From Thiosocius sp963719025 (GTDB lineage: Bacteria; Pseudomonadota; Gammaproteobacteria; Chromatiales; Chromatiaceae): a stretch of 64,000 bases of DNA. Numbering within the stretch: position 1 is the stretch's first letter; the number at the start of each line of letters is the position of its first letter. Location: assembly GCA_963719025.1 (NCBI GenBank), contig CAVRBK010000056.1, forward strand, positions 13,990-77,989. The letters are read 5' to 3'. A program made the translations under genes and the position numbers. The notes below the pieces were generated by a model that searched no databases, was not told where the DNA came from, and saw nothing but the letters and a program-made list of their open reading frames with translations. Positions 1-9,073 of the stretch are shown here, in pieces.

Positions 1-1
1 T

Positions 2-247
2 GCCGAGGGCGTGGAGACGCGCGAACAGCTGCGCTTTCTGCGTGCTGCAGAGTGCACCTACTACCAGGGTTACCTTGGACGTCCGCCGGTGCCGTTGAAG
101 ACGTTTCGCGAAGAACTCGCTTTCGTCGGGGACAGTGAGATCATTGCACAGATGCCGTCCGGCACAACTGGATCACGGGATACCGGCAGGATGGAAAGGG
201 AATTCAGGCACCCGCCGCGCGGCAAGCCGATCAGCGACCGGCGCTGA
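2..247 (+). CDS. EAL-domain protein, C-terminal end only (5' truncated by window)
   Basis: The reading frame is already open at base 2 and begins with the residues AEGVETREQL, followed by YYQGYLGRPP. This is the hallmark end of an EAL domain, the cyclic-di-GMP phosphodiesterase fold, where AEGVET is followed by QGYL and RP. After the domain there is a tail of about 45 residues rich in Arg, Gly and Pro with no recognisable motif. The catalytic Glu of the EAL signature and the metal ligands lie outside the window, so enzymatic activity and any GGDEF or sensor partner cannot be judged. The start is missing, and the only internal start-like codon (GTG at 11) sits inside the domain. Confidence 0.8.
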   Translation, partial: AEGVETREQLRFLRAAECTYYQGYLGRPPVPLKTFREELAFVGDSEIIAQMPSGTTGSRDTGRMEREFRHPPRGKPISDRR

Positions 248-434
248 CAGTCAACTGCTGGCGACGCAATTCGATCTGGTCCCGGAAAAAACGGATCAGT
301 GCCTTTTCGTAGCCACAGTCGCCGTCCGGTCCAATCTGGCCGAGACGTTTTTCCAGGGTCGCAATCTCTTCTTCCAGTCGCCCCGCATGGACGGACTGGA
401 ACCCTGCCCTTCTACGCGTCGCTTGCGTTCGCAT
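231..434 (-). CDS. small hypothetical protein, 67 aa
   Basis: A 67-residue charged protein, not recognised as a family. Its N-terminus is basic (MRTQATRRR) and the rest is predicted mostly helical, with heptad-like Leu and Ile spacing in the segment GRLEEEIATLEKRLGQI, so a short coiled coil is likely. The start at 434 was chosen because GGGAGAAAGCAGGAC lies just upstream of the ATG. The frame stays open further upstream to 530, overlapping the antiporter end, but that extension looks non-coding. It lies downstream of the antiporter on the same strand and is convergent with the EAL gene, overlapping its last 17 bases. Role unknown. Confidence 0.5.
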   Translation of the reverse strand: MRTQATRRRAGFQSVHAGRLEEEIATLEKRLGQIGPDGDCGYEKALIRFFRDQIELRRQQLTVSAGR

Positions 435-526
435 TGTCCTGCTTTCTCCCTTTAACGTCGCCCGAGTGTAGCTGCGGCAGATGAAGGAGAGATGACAGAC
501 CGACGCCTCGCAGAACGGTTCAAGCG

Positions 527-1696
527 TCAATCGCGACGTAGTTCGTCGGACACCGCGATCGGTGTCGGGAAACGCAGCACGACGAGGTAGGAAGACACCA
601 GAAAGGTCAGCAGGGTTGCCAACTGGATCAGGTAGGAGGCCTCAGTGCCGATCACGCCCTGTTCCAGCGCCAGCACCGCCAGAAGCAGGGAAAACTCACT
701 CATCTGGCCCAGCCGGAATCCGACCTCATTCGAGCGTTTATCCGACTCGCCGGTACGGCGCAGCAACACCCGAAACACCGCAGGCTTGGCCAACATCAGC
801 GCGGCGGCAAGAACCAGCGCGGGCAGAAGAACCTGGCCGAGCACACTGATATCGAACCCCGCCCCGAGAGAAAAGAAAAACAGTACCAGGAAGAAATCAC
901 GCAGCGGTTTCAGGCTCTCCGCAATGAACAGTGCGATCGGGCTGGACGCGAGCGCGACACCCGCTATGAAGGCGCCGACCTCCGCGGACAGCCCCAGCAG
1001 ACCAGCCAACTCTGCCATGCCCATGCACCAGCCGATGGTCATCAGGAAGATGTACTCCTGGATCTTGTCGAACTTGCGGATCAGGCGGATCAGCACATGG
1101 CGTTCGACCAACCAGGCGAAACCGATAAGGCCCGGCAGGGCCACCAGCAACAACAGGACCTCGCTGATTGGCATGCTGCCCTGTGAACTGCCCTGCACCA
1201 CCAGCAACAGGATGATCGCCAGCAGATCCTGTAACAACAGAATGCTGATGATCACCTCACCGGTTCGCTGGTGATGCAGCATCGTTGTCGGCAGAAGTTT
1301 CAGGCCGACGATCGTGCTGGAGAAGGTCGCCGCCCCACCGATCAACAGGGCCTCCATCGGACCGAATCCGAACAACAAGGACACCACCAAACCGATCAGA
1401 AAAAAGGCCAGCGAACTGAACAGCGTGACCTGGGTGGTCTTGGCGACCATGCGGATCAATTCCTGCGGCTGCAGATTCAGGCCGAGCAGAAAAAGCAGAA
1501 AAATGATGCCGAATTCGGAGATGTTGCGGATCAGTTCCGGGTCCGATACCAGGCCGAGCATCGACGGCCCGAGCAGTACGCCGAGCAGGATATAGGCGAC
1601 CAGCAACGACTGGCGCGCGGCCAGTGCCACGGTTGCAAACACTGCGGCACCGGTGAACACCAGGAACACGGTGAAGACGATCGAATCATGTTCCAT
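527..1696 (-). CDS. CPA2-family monovalent cation:proton antiporter (Kef-type, no RCK domain)
   Basis: A 389-residue polytopic inner-membrane protein, hydrophobic nearly throughout with about 12 to 13 membrane segments. Kef/CPA2 signatures are visible: SSTIVGLKLL near residues 126-135, LLLQDLLAI near 153-161 (equivalent of the FQDL motif) and GQMSEFSLLLAV near the C-terminus. Family members exchange K+ or Na+ for H+. KefB and KefC carry an extra TrkA-N/RCK nucleotide-binding domain after the membrane part; this protein stops right after the last membrane segment, so it is a short transporter-only form and control by glutathione adducts is not expected. Ion specificity cannot be read from sequence. 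The ATG at 1696 begins a typical hydrophobic N-terminus. Confidence 0.85.
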   Translation of the reverse strand: MEHDSIVFTVFLVFTGAAVFATVALAARQSLLVAYILLGVLLGPSMLGLVSDPELIRNISEFGIIFLLFLLGLNLQPQELIRMVAKTTQVTLFSSLAFFLIGLVVSLLFGFGPMEALLIGGAATFSSTIVGLKLLPTTMLHHQRTGEVIISILLLQDLLAIILLLVVQGSSQGSMPISEVLLLLVALPGLIGFAWLVERHVLIRLIRKFDKIQEYIFLMTIGWCMGMAELAGLLGLSAEVGAFIAGVALASSPIALFIAESLKPLRDFFLVLFFFSLGAGFDISVLGQVLLPALVLAAALMLAKPAVFRVLLRRTGESDKRSNEVGFRLGQMSEFSLLLAVLALEQGVIGTEASYLIQLATLLTFLVSSYLVVLRFPTPIAVSDELRRD

Positions 1697-1996
1697 TTCA
1701 GTGCCCCCGGATTTCGGTCGAAAGAATCCGCCAGAGAGTCCACGGCGACACCGTTACCGGCGACCCATGACCACCTGGATAGGCCAGCCTTGTTTTTCGA
1801 TCAGATATCCGCATGGATGCGTCCCGCGTCTGCACCTGTTCACCGTGCTGAATTGATATTCAATGTAGCGTATCGGCGGGCTTAATTCGCCCTCGAGGCA
1901 TTCAGCTGCGCATGTTCACGATCAATTCACCCGGGGGGAACGAAAAACACCCGCCGTCGGGCGGGTGTCGAGGGTCTGACGCCAGTGGTTGGCGGA
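1697..1996. other. non-coding stretch between antiporter and small Cys protein
   Basis: About 300 bases with no credible gene. It holds the 5' region of the antiporter and, near 1947-1968, the terminator of the upstream minus-strand gene. Around 1855-1880 it is moderately AT-rich, a plausible place for the antiporter promoter, but I see no convincing -35/-10 pair. Confidence 0.6.
1947..1968 (-). terminator. Rho-independent terminator
   Basis: Perfect 9-bp stem ACACCCGCC/GGCGGGTGT (1947-1955 with 1960-1968) and a 4-base loop. On the minus strand the stem is followed by a T-run (TTTTT). It sits 29 bases beyond the stop codon of the small cysteine-rich protein gene and should terminate that transcript. 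Confidence 0.9.
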
Positions 1997-2266
1997 TCAG
2001 TGATCGGCTGCACTCAGCTTGACACCACCGGCACTGGCCTCATCACCCGCCTTGCGGCCTCCATTGAGGCGACAGTGCGCGCTGACACTACGACCGTCCT
2101 TGCGTGTATAACCATCCACCCAGCGGCATGCGGCTTCGGATGAGCAAGCGCTCTGCGCCATACCTTTGCATTGACTCGCTGCGGCAACGACGGACGCGTT
2201 GACGCTCAACGCACAAAAAAGCGCGATGGTCAGACGGGATACGGAGGGGATTGCGAAACGTTTCAT
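1997..2266 (-). CDS. small secreted Cys-containing protein, 89 aa
   Basis: The N-terminus has a classic signal peptide: Met-Lys-Arg, a hydrophobic core (LTIALFCALSVNA) and small residues near AAA as a likely cleavage site around residue 30. The mature part is about 58 residues, with cysteines in CKGMAQSACSSEAACRW and a further Cys near SAHCRLNGG, so two disulfides are possible in the periplasm. I recognise no named family, although similar short CKxM...C...C peptides occur as hypothetical exported proteins in proteobacteria. The ATG is preceded by AAGGAGAGAACATC, a good ribosome site. The gene is monocistronic, with its own terminator. Confidence 0.7.
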   Translation of the reverse strand: MKRFAIPSVSRLTIALFCALSVNASVVAAASQCKGMAQSACSSEAACRWVDGYTRKDGRSVSAHCRLNGGRKAGDEASAGGVKLSAADH

Positions 2267-2355
2267 GATGTTCTCTCCTTAGAACAGACCAGCATCGATC
2301 CTGATGCTGCGGAACAGTTTACCGGCTTCCGGACCCCCGCTTCAAGTGGGCAAAA

Positions 2356-3103
2356 TCAACGCGGGCAATCGGTGGCGTCACAACGCCGGCCATCGGCCCA
2401 GATCGCACCCTCCAGATTGGCGCGGTCGAAGCGCGCCCCGCCCAGTTGGGTACTGCTGAGATCGGCGAAACTCAGATCGGCCCCGGTCAGATCCGCATTG
2501 GTGAGATCCGCCAGGCGCAGGTTCGCCCCCTTCAAAACGGCATCGTTCAGGCGCGCGTAAGACAGGTCTGCACCGTTGCAGGTCGGCATAGCGCATATCG
2601 GCCCGGCTCAAATCGGCCTCCGCGAGCCTGGCGTCCGCCAGGACGGCATTGGCCAGGCGCGCATCCGGCATCGCCACGGCCGTCAGGATGGCGCCATTCA
2701 AATGGCATCCCTCGAGATTGATGCCGGGCAGCGGCGTGGCGGCGCAATCCCTTTCGCTTACCGCGTCCTCCTGACTCGCAAAGTACACACCGGCGGTCAG
2801 CACCCCGATGATCGCCAGGGCGATAAGCATGGCACGCACCGCCTTGCCACTTTCCGCACCGCCATCGTCGGCGGGTTGCGCACTCAGGCTGTCGTCGTTG
2901 TCCCGCATCTGCAGCGGCACCACCTCGGGCACCCCGCCCAGGGTCTTCCAGTCCTGACGGTCCGCGCTGACCTCGTCAGTCAGCTCCAGTTTTCCCTCCA
3001 GCACGAAGTGTCGGACGCGTGCGCTGCTGAATGGCCCGCGCACCGCCGCCCCCCGTCGGATAAACCAGTCCAGTCCACTGCCCTTGGCCTTGCCGGTCGA
3101 CAT
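2356..3103 (-). CDS. GYF_2 domain, transmembrane, pentapeptide-repeat protein (frameshifted)
   Basis: Residues about 12-60 (WFIRRGAAVRGPF ... DWKTLGGVPEV) resemble the GYF_2/DUF4339 domain. A single membrane segment follows (AMLIALAIIGVLTAGVYFA, near 91-109), then a run of pentapeptide repeats of A(D/N)LxX type: ADLSY, ANLRL, ADLTN, ADLTG, ADLSF. The frame breaks near 2575. Removing one base restores an exact five-residue register across the break (ADL..GADLS) and gives 248 residues with a natural end at 2356. Pentapeptide repeats form a right-handed beta-helix; here they should lie on the opposite membrane face from GYF_2. No function can be assigned. It is divergent from the FliK-like gene across a strong palindrome. 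Confidence 0.75.
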
Positions 3104-3132
3104 TGTCTCGCCTCACCATGCTGATCACTGGA

Positions 3133-3156
3133 GTTATCGACCGTACGGCCGATAAC
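3133..3156. promoter_or_regulatory. 24-bp near-perfect palindrome between divergent genes (candidate operator)
   Basis: GTTATCGA-CCGTACGG-CCGATAAC reads the same on both strands except for one mismatched pair (positions 8 and 17). The central CCGTACGG is itself a perfect palindrome. It occupies the 84-base gap between the pentapeptide protein gene (start 3103, minus) and the FliK-like gene (start 3188, plus), where a dimeric regulator could control both. There is no T-run, so it is not a terminator. Confidence 0.5.
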
Positions 3157-3187
3157 TTGCGGGTAACACCCCAGCAAAAGATCCACC

Positions 3188-4312
3188 GTGAAGATTCCAG
3201 CCGCGCTCCAGCCACTGATCGACGCCGCGCGTCGCGAGCCGCCCTCGCTGCTGCAGCAGCTCAAGGTCGGCCAGACCCTGCCGGCAAAGGTACTGGAACA
3301 ACTGCAGCCCGGCCTGCTGCGTTTGCAGCTCGCCTCGACCATTCTGCTCGCGCGCAGCCAGGTCAGCCTGCAGGCCGGAACGGCGCTGAGGCTCGAAGTG
3401 ACCAAGCCCTTTCCGCTCCCGGAACTTCGCATCCTGCAGGAAGCCACCCCGCGGGAACGGCAGCAGCATGCGGTACGCAGCGCGATGGCGCGCCAGCTGC
3501 CGCCGGCCGACGTCCGCCAGGCCGCAACGGGGCTGGGAGTCCGGACGACTTCCCCACGCCTGGCGGAGGGCGTGCGTCAGTTCAGCGCGATCACTGCCGA
3601 TAGCGGCATCCGCCTGAGCCAGCTCGCGCCGGCCCAGATCCAGCGCGCGCTGCACCATAGCGGCATCCTTCACGAGGCACGAATGGCGGCCAACCTGCCG
3701 CATGATCCGGGCGATACCAAGACCAGGCTGCTGCAACTGCTCACCCTGCTGCGACCCGATCCGAAGGCTGAACAGCAGCAGGCCGCGCGCAACCTCGAGC
3801 ATGCCGCCGATCAGAACCAGGCCGGTCGCAGCGCCGGTGCCGACAGCCTGTTGAACCGCCTGGTGCGCCTGATCGAGGGGTCCATATCCCGCATCCAGTT
3901 GCAGCAGGCCGCCGTGTTGCCCCAGGAAGAGGGTCAACGTCAGGCGTGGCAGATCGATCTGCCGATCCATCTGCCCGACGAGACCCAGGACGCCATGCTG
4001 CGAATAGAACGCGAGGCCGCACAGGACGGTAAGCCCGGCGACGCGACCTGGGCGGTCAACCTGGCCTTTCAGTTCGACAGCATCGGGACCCTGCAGTGTC
4101 GCATGGCACTTGCCGGAGAACGCCTGTCCACGACCTTCTGGTGCGAACGCGACGCCACCTTTGAAAAGGTCGAGCGCCGCCTGCCAGCACTGCGCAAGGC
4201 CTTCGAGGCACAAGGTTTCGAGGTGGTGCACCTGGCCGGGGTGCTGGGCGATCCACCCGAACCACTGATCCATGTCCCGATGCCCGACTCACTGCTGGAC
4301 GAGCGCGCCTGA
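3188..4312 (+). CDS. FliK-like flagellar hook-length control protein
   Basis: A 374-residue protein with a GTG start. The N-terminal half is Gln-, Leu- and Arg-rich and low in complexity. The C-terminal part (about residues 265-360) contains IDLPIHLPDE, WAVNLAFQFDSIGTLQCRMAL and TTFWCERDAT, the pattern of the FliK C-terminal (Flg_hook) domain that contacts FlhB and switches export from hook to filament. It is followed one base after its stop by an FlhB C-domain homologue, exactly the expected partner. FliK itself often lies in the main fliE-J cluster, so this may be a divergent paralogue and not the hook ruler. No T3S signal can be shown. Moderate certainty on the family, low on the exact role. 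Confidence 0.7.
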   Translation: MKIPAALQPLIDAARREPPSLLQQLKVGQTLPAKVLEQLQPGLLRLQLASTILLARSQVSLQAGTALRLEVTKPFPLPELRILQEATPRERQQHAVRSAMARQLPPADVRQAATGLGVRTTSPRLAEGVRQFSAITADSGIRLSQLAPAQIQRALHHSGILHEARMAANLPHDPGDTKTRLLQLLTLLRPDPKAEQQQAARNLEHAADQNQAGRSAGADSLLNRLVRLIEGSISRIQLQQAAVLPQEEGQRQAWQIDLPIHLPDETQDAMLRIEREAAQDGKPGDATWAVNLAFQFDSIGTLQCRMALAGERLSTTFWCERDATFEKVERRLPALRKAFEAQGFEVVHLAGVLGDPPEPLIHVPMPDSLLDERA

Positions 4313-4313
4313 G

Positions 4314-4628
4314 ATGGCCGGCAAGCGCTCAACCGTCGGTGGCCAAACCGATATCGCGGTCGCCCTGCACTACAACGGGAACGACGCACCCCGCGTTACG
4401 GCGAAGGGCGAGCAACGGCTTGCCCAGGAAATCATCGATGCGGCCGAACAGGCTGGCGTGCCCGTGTACCCGGATCGGGAACTGGCCATGATCCTGTCGC
4501 AGGTCCCGCTCGGCGAAGAGATTCCGGATAACCTCTACAAGGCCATCGCCGAGATCATCGCCTTCGCCTACATCCTCGCCGGCAAGGTCCCGGAAGGCTT
4601 CGTCGCAGACGGCCAGGCCGACGACTAA
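4314..4628 (+). CDS. FlhB C-terminal-domain homologue (FlhB2-type)
   Basis: A 104-residue soluble protein matching only the cytoplasmic C-terminal domain of FlhB/YscU export-gate proteins: DIAVALHYNGNDAPRV at residues about 12-27, AGVPVYPDRELAMILSQV and IPDNLYKAIAEIIAFAY. The membrane region of FlhB is absent. In full FlhB the domain autocleaves at NPTH; the equivalent position here reads HYNGNDAP, so no NPTH site exists and self-cleavage is not expected. Stand-alone FlhB2-like proteins are known next to FliK-like genes in many proteobacteria; the ATG at 4314 lies one base after the FliK-like stop, so the two are almost surely co-translated. Probably a substrate-specificity accessory. Confidence 0.8.
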   Translation: MAGKRSTVGGQTDIAVALHYNGNDAPRVTAKGEQRLAQEIIDAAEQAGVPVYPDRELAMILSQVPLGEEIPDNLYKAIAEIIAFAYILAGKVPEGFVADGQADD

Positions 4629-4632
4629 ACGC

Positions 4633-5403
<771 letters not shown>

Positions 5404-5418
5404 GACAGGCTCCAGGCA

Positions 5419-6519
5419 TCAGCGACGGGAATGCCCCGTATGCAGTTTTCTCTCCAGGGACATGCTGTAACGCGACATGCCAAAGCAGAAGATCCAGTAA
5501 ACGAATGCGGCGAACACAAGCCCTTCCACGGCATACCCCAGCCACTTCGGATCAGCCAGCGCGGATTCAATCATCGCCAGCAGATCGAACAGGCCAATGA
5601 TGAGCACCAGGGTCGTATCCTTGAACAGGGCGATGAAGGTATTGACGATACCGGGGATGACCAGCTTCAGGGCCTGCGGCAATATGATCAGTCCCATGCT
5701 CTGCCAGTATCCCAGGCCAAGCGCCTGCGCTGCCTCGTACTGCCCTTTCGGTATGGCCTGCAGGCCACCGCGCACCACCTCTGCCATGTAGGCGGACTGG
5801 AACAGGGAGATACCGATCATCGCACGCAACAGTTTGTCGAAGGTCGTCCCCTCGGGCAGGAACAGCGGCAACATCACGGAGGACATGAACAGCACGGTGA
5901 TCAGGGGAACACCGCGCCAGAACTCGATGAAGACGACACTCACCGAACGCACGATCGGCATCGTCGAACGCCGTCCCAATGCCAGTACCACACCAAGCGG
6001 GAATGACGCCGCCATGCCGACGGATGCCAGCACCAGGGTCAGCGCCAGCCCACCCCAGCGGCTTGTCTCGACATGTTCAAGACCGAAGATCCCGCCGGAG
6101 AACAGATAGAAGGCAAGCACCGGGTAGCCAAACACGACAAAGGTGCCAAGCCACATCTTGTAGCGAAAACGCTCGACCAGAAGCGGCACGACCAGCGCCA
6201 CGATCAACAAGGCCGCCAGATTGATCCGCCAGTATTCGGCTTCCGGATAGAGGCCATACATGAACTGGTTGAAGCGGACATTGACAAACACCCAGCAGGC
6301 GCCCCCACTGGTGCAGGCCTCGCGCGAGTCACCGACCCAATCGGCATCGATGAACACCCATTGGATCATCGGCGGGACAAACAGGAACAACAGGTAGGCC
6401 GCCAGCAGGGTCAGCGCGCCATTCAGCCAAGAGGAAAAAAGGTTGCTCCTGAGCCAGCCGACAGCGCCCACACTGGTCAACGGCGGCGGGAGATCCGGAT
6501 GGGGCGTGTGGACACTCAT
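5419..6519 (-). CDS. aapM: general L-amino-acid ABC transporter, permease AapM
   Basis: A 366-residue inner-membrane permease. The HisM-type domain in the second half has the EAA-like loop GQYEAAQALGLGYWQSM, followed by IILPQALKLVIPGIVNTF, which docks to the ATPase. The N-terminal part has extra membrane segments and a periplasmic loop (VGDSREACTSGGACWVFVNVRF) typical of AapM and not of shorter glutamine permeases. It partners AapQ to form the channel for broad-range L-amino-acid import. It lies five bases downstream of aapQ and 15 upstream of aapP, so the four genes form one operon. Confidence 0.92.
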   Translation of the reverse strand: MSVHTPHPDLPPPLTSVGAVGWLRSNLFSSWLNGALTLLAAYLLFLFVPPMIQWVFIDADWVGDSREACTSGGACWVFVNVRFNQFMYGLYPEAEYWRINLAALLIVALVVPLLVERFRYKMWLGTFVVFGYPVLAFYLFSGGIFGLEHVETSRWGGLALTLVLASVGMAASFPLGVVLALGRRSTMPIVRSVSVVFIEFWRGVPLITVLFMSSVMLPLFLPEGTTFDKLLRAMIGISLFQSAYMAEVVRGGLQAIPKGQYEAAQALGLGYWQSMGLIILPQALKLVIPGIVNTFIALFKDTTLVLIIGLFDLLAMIESALADPKWLGYAVEGLVFAAFVYWIFCFGMSRYSMSLERKLHTGHSRR

Positions 6520-6524
6520 ACCGC

Positions 6525-7715
6525 TTACCTCTCCACCAACATGCGGCGTCGGTTGTACCAGTTCATGAACATCGAGATCAGCAGGCTGATGGCCAGGTAG
6601 ACCCCCATGGTCATCGCGATCACCTCAACCGCCTGGCCGGTCTGATTCAGCGTGGTACCGGCAAACACGCTGACCAGGTCGGGGTAACCGATCGCGGTCG
6701 CCAGCGACGAGTTTTTCGTCAGGTTCAGAAACTGGCTGGTCAGTTGCGGAATGATCACGCGCATCGCCTGCGGAATGATCACCAGCTTCAAGGTGACTCG
6801 CGGCCGCAGACCCAGAGCGTACGCGGCCTCGGTCTGGCCATGCGTCACCGACAGGATCCCCGAACGCACCGCCTCGGCGATAAAGGCGCCGGTATAGATG
6901 CTCAGGGCCAGCACCAGTGCGGCCAGTTCCGGGATGATCTCGAGTCCACCACCGAAGTTGAAGCCTTTCAACTCGGGATAATCCCAGTGCATCGGCGCAC
7001 CACTGGCCCAATAGGCAAGCAATGGCAGACCGATCAGCAAAAGAATCCCGACAGTTGCGGTCGAGAACTGTTGCCCCGTCGCCTCCTGGCGCCGGCGCGC
7101 CCAGCGCGCAATCAAGCCGACGGCGATCAATGCCGCGAAAAAGACGATACCCACCACCCAGAAGCCGTCTTCAGTGATCGGCTTCGGGAAGAACAGCCCG
7201 CGATTGTTGAGAAACACCGCATCGTTCAGGTTCAGGCTCTGGCGCGGCATCGGCAAGGGCCGCAGTACCGCGAAGTACCAGAACATGATCTGCAGCAGCA
7301 GTGGGATATTGCGAAACGTCTCGATGTAGATGGTCGCGAGCCTGGCGACCAGCCAGTTGTGCGACAAACGCGCAACACCTACGAAAAAGCCGATGAATGT
7401 CGCGAAGAAAATGCCCAGGCAGGCGACCAGCAGCGTATTCAGCAGGCCGACCAGAAACGTCCGCCCGTAGGTGTAGGTTTCGTCGTAGGGGATCAGGGTT
7501 TGCAGGATGCCGAATCCCGCCTCATTCGACAGGAAACCGAATCCGGTGGTGATGCCGCGCTGCTGCATATTCTGCAGCGTGTTGCTCAGCAGATAGTAAC
7601 CCACCGCGAGAATCCCAAGCACCAGCAGCGTCTGAAATACGATGGCGCGTACCGCCGGCGAACGCCACCAGGGCACCTTGCTCGATTGGGTCTGTGGGGG
7701 AATATCCGGTTGCAA
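6525..7715 (-). CDS. aapQ: general L-amino-acid ABC transporter, permease AapQ
   Basis: A 396-residue permease, the longer partner of AapM. It has the ABC docking loop HGQTEAAYALGLRPRVTLKLV followed by IPQAMRVIIPQLTSQFLNLTKNSSLATAIGYPDL, characteristic of the PAAT permease family. A large periplasmic insertion between the first membrane segments (near residues 130-215) is typical of AapQ. The N-terminus MQPDIPPQTQ is cytoplasmic. It is separated from aapJ by about 90 bases and overlaps no neighbour. The complete set J-Q-M-P is present in the usual order. Confidence 0.92.
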   Translation of the reverse strand: MQPDIPPQTQSSKVPWWRSPAVRAIVFQTLLVLGILAVGYYLLSNTLQNMQQRGITTGFGFLSNEAGFGILQTLIPYDETYTYGRTFLVGLLNTLLVACLGIFFATFIGFFVGVARLSHNWLVARLATIYIETFRNIPLLLQIMFWYFAVLRPLPMPRQSLNLNDAVFLNNRGLFFPKPITEDGFWVVGIVFFAALIAVGLIARWARRRQEATGQQFSTATVGILLLIGLPLLAYWASGAPMHWDYPELKGFNFGGGLEIIPELAALVLALSIYTGAFIAEAVRSGILSVTHGQTEAAYALGLRPRVTLKLVIIPQAMRVIIPQLTSQFLNLTKNSSLATAIGYPDLVSVFAGTTLNQTGQAVEVIAMTMGVYLAISLLISMFMNWYNRRRMLVER

Positions 7716-7803
7716 GGTATTCAGCCGTGGGGAGTTTCAGCGCAAACGACCCACCCCGGGGCAAGCAACGCCCCGGGGCGAACGATAGCCTGGCAGTCAA
7801 AAA

Positions 7804-8826
7804 TCAACGGATCGGCGGTGCGTACTGGATGCCACCCTTGCTCCACAGCGCATTCAGGCCACGCGATATCTTCAACGCGCTGCCCATACCGACATTGCGC
7901 TCGAAGACCTCACCATAGTTTCCGACCTGCTTGATGATGCTGTAACCCCAATTGTCCGGCAGGCCAATCCACTCACCTTTGACACCCTCGAGGCCGAGCA
8001 GACGACGGACATTCGGATCTGTGGAATTCGCCTTCATCTCGTCGACATTGGTCGAAGTGATGCCGAGTTCTTCCGCGTTGATCATTGCAAACAGCATCCA
8101 GCGAACGATATTGAACCACTCATCGTCACCCTGACGTACGACCGGTCCAAGCGGTTCCTTGGAGATCACTTCCGGCAACACCATCGCACTACCGGGATTG
8201 CTCAGCTTGATGCGCAAGGCATACAACTGGGACTGGTCGGAGGTAAGCGCATCACAACGTCCGGCCTCGAACGCCTTGATCGTCTGATCCGACGTATCGA
8301 AGGTAATCGGGGTGTAGCTCATCTTGTTGCTGCGGAAAAAATCGGCCAGATTGAGCTCGGTGGTGGTGCCCGCCTGGATACAGAACGAGGCCCCGTCCAT
8401 CTCCATCGCGCTCTTTACACCGAGATCCTTGGTTACCAAGAAACCCTGACCGTCGTAATAGTTGACCCCGGCAAAGTTCAGACCGAGCGAGGTATCGCGG
8501 GTAAAGGTCCAGGTGGTGTTGCGGGGCAACATATCGATCTCGCCGGACTGCAGGGCCGTGAAACGTTCTTTCGCCGTCAGCGGACTGTACTTGACCTTGT
8601 CCGCGTCACCGAAGATCGCTGCGGCCACGCCACGACACATGTCGACGTCGATGCCGTTGAAGCGGCCCTTCTCGTCGGCCACCGAAAACCCGGGCAGGCC
8701 GGTACTGACGCCGCACTGCACAAAGCCTTTTGATTTGACGCCATCCAGCGTAGCGCCGGCATTGGCCAGGCCGGAAACTGACAACAGGGTTGCCACACCG
8801 AGACCAAGGATGAGTTTCGATTTCAT
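7804..8826 (-). CDS. aapJ: general L-amino-acid ABC transporter, periplasmic binding protein
   Basis: A 340-residue precursor. The start at 8826 is chosen because CTGGAGGAAAATCCC precedes the ATG and a signal peptide follows at once (MKSKLILGLGVATLLSVSG, cleaved after LANA). The mature protein begins TLDGVKSKGFVQCGVSTGLPGF, the AapJ pattern, and the ligand-site region FCIQAGTTTELNLADFF is typical of SBP family 3. It binds L-amino acids in the periplasm and delivers them to AapQMP. The frame is open upstream to 8910, but that part would cover the sigma-54-like promoter and lacks a signal sequence. Confidence 0.93.
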   Translation of the reverse strand: MKSKLILGLGVATLLSVSGLANAGATLDGVKSKGFVQCGVSTGLPGFSVADEKGRFNGIDVDMCRGVAAAIFGDADKVKYSPLTAKERFTALQSGEIDMLPRNTTWTFTRDTSLGLNFAGVNYYDGQGFLVTKDLGVKSAMEMDGASFCIQAGTTTELNLADFFRSNKMSYTPITFDTSDQTIKAFEAGRCDALTSDQSQLYALRIKLSNPGSAMVLPEVISKEPLGPVVRQGDDEWFNIVRWMLFAMINAEELGITSTNVDEMKANSTDPNVRRLLGLEGVKGEWIGLPDNWGYSIIKQVGNYGEVFERNVGMGSALKISRGLNALWSKGGIQYAPPIR

Positions 8827-8868
8827 GATAGGGATTTTCCTCCAGTTACTGCTATTTTTATGGTTTGC

Positions 8869-8885
8869 TACAAAGATCATGCCAG
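8869..8885 (-). promoter_or_regulatory. sigma-54-type promoter of aapJQMP
   Basis: On the minus strand CTGGCATGATCTTTGTA matches the RpoN consensus YTGGCACGRNNNTTGCW at every fixed position but two (C to T at the 7th and 16th). The -24 GG is present and spacing is exact; the -12 GC is GT. Transcription would start about 30 bases before the aapJ ATG, leaving room for the GGAGGA ribosome site. An NtrC-type nitrogen control is a reasonable inference for a general amino-acid importer. Confidence 0.6.
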
Positions 8886-9073
8886 CATCACTGGCTAACT
8901 CCCAGCGCACTCCGCAGTGTTCTATGCCCGAGTGTCGCCTCCCACTCTGAAGGCGTCAAGACAACGGCATTCCCTTTTTTCTCTATGGCCTAAACATCAG
9001 CAGGTGGGCTACGCCCTTACAGGACACGGTGTCGAACTGGTGCAAAACGGGCAGATCGCGCACTCCGACGGTG

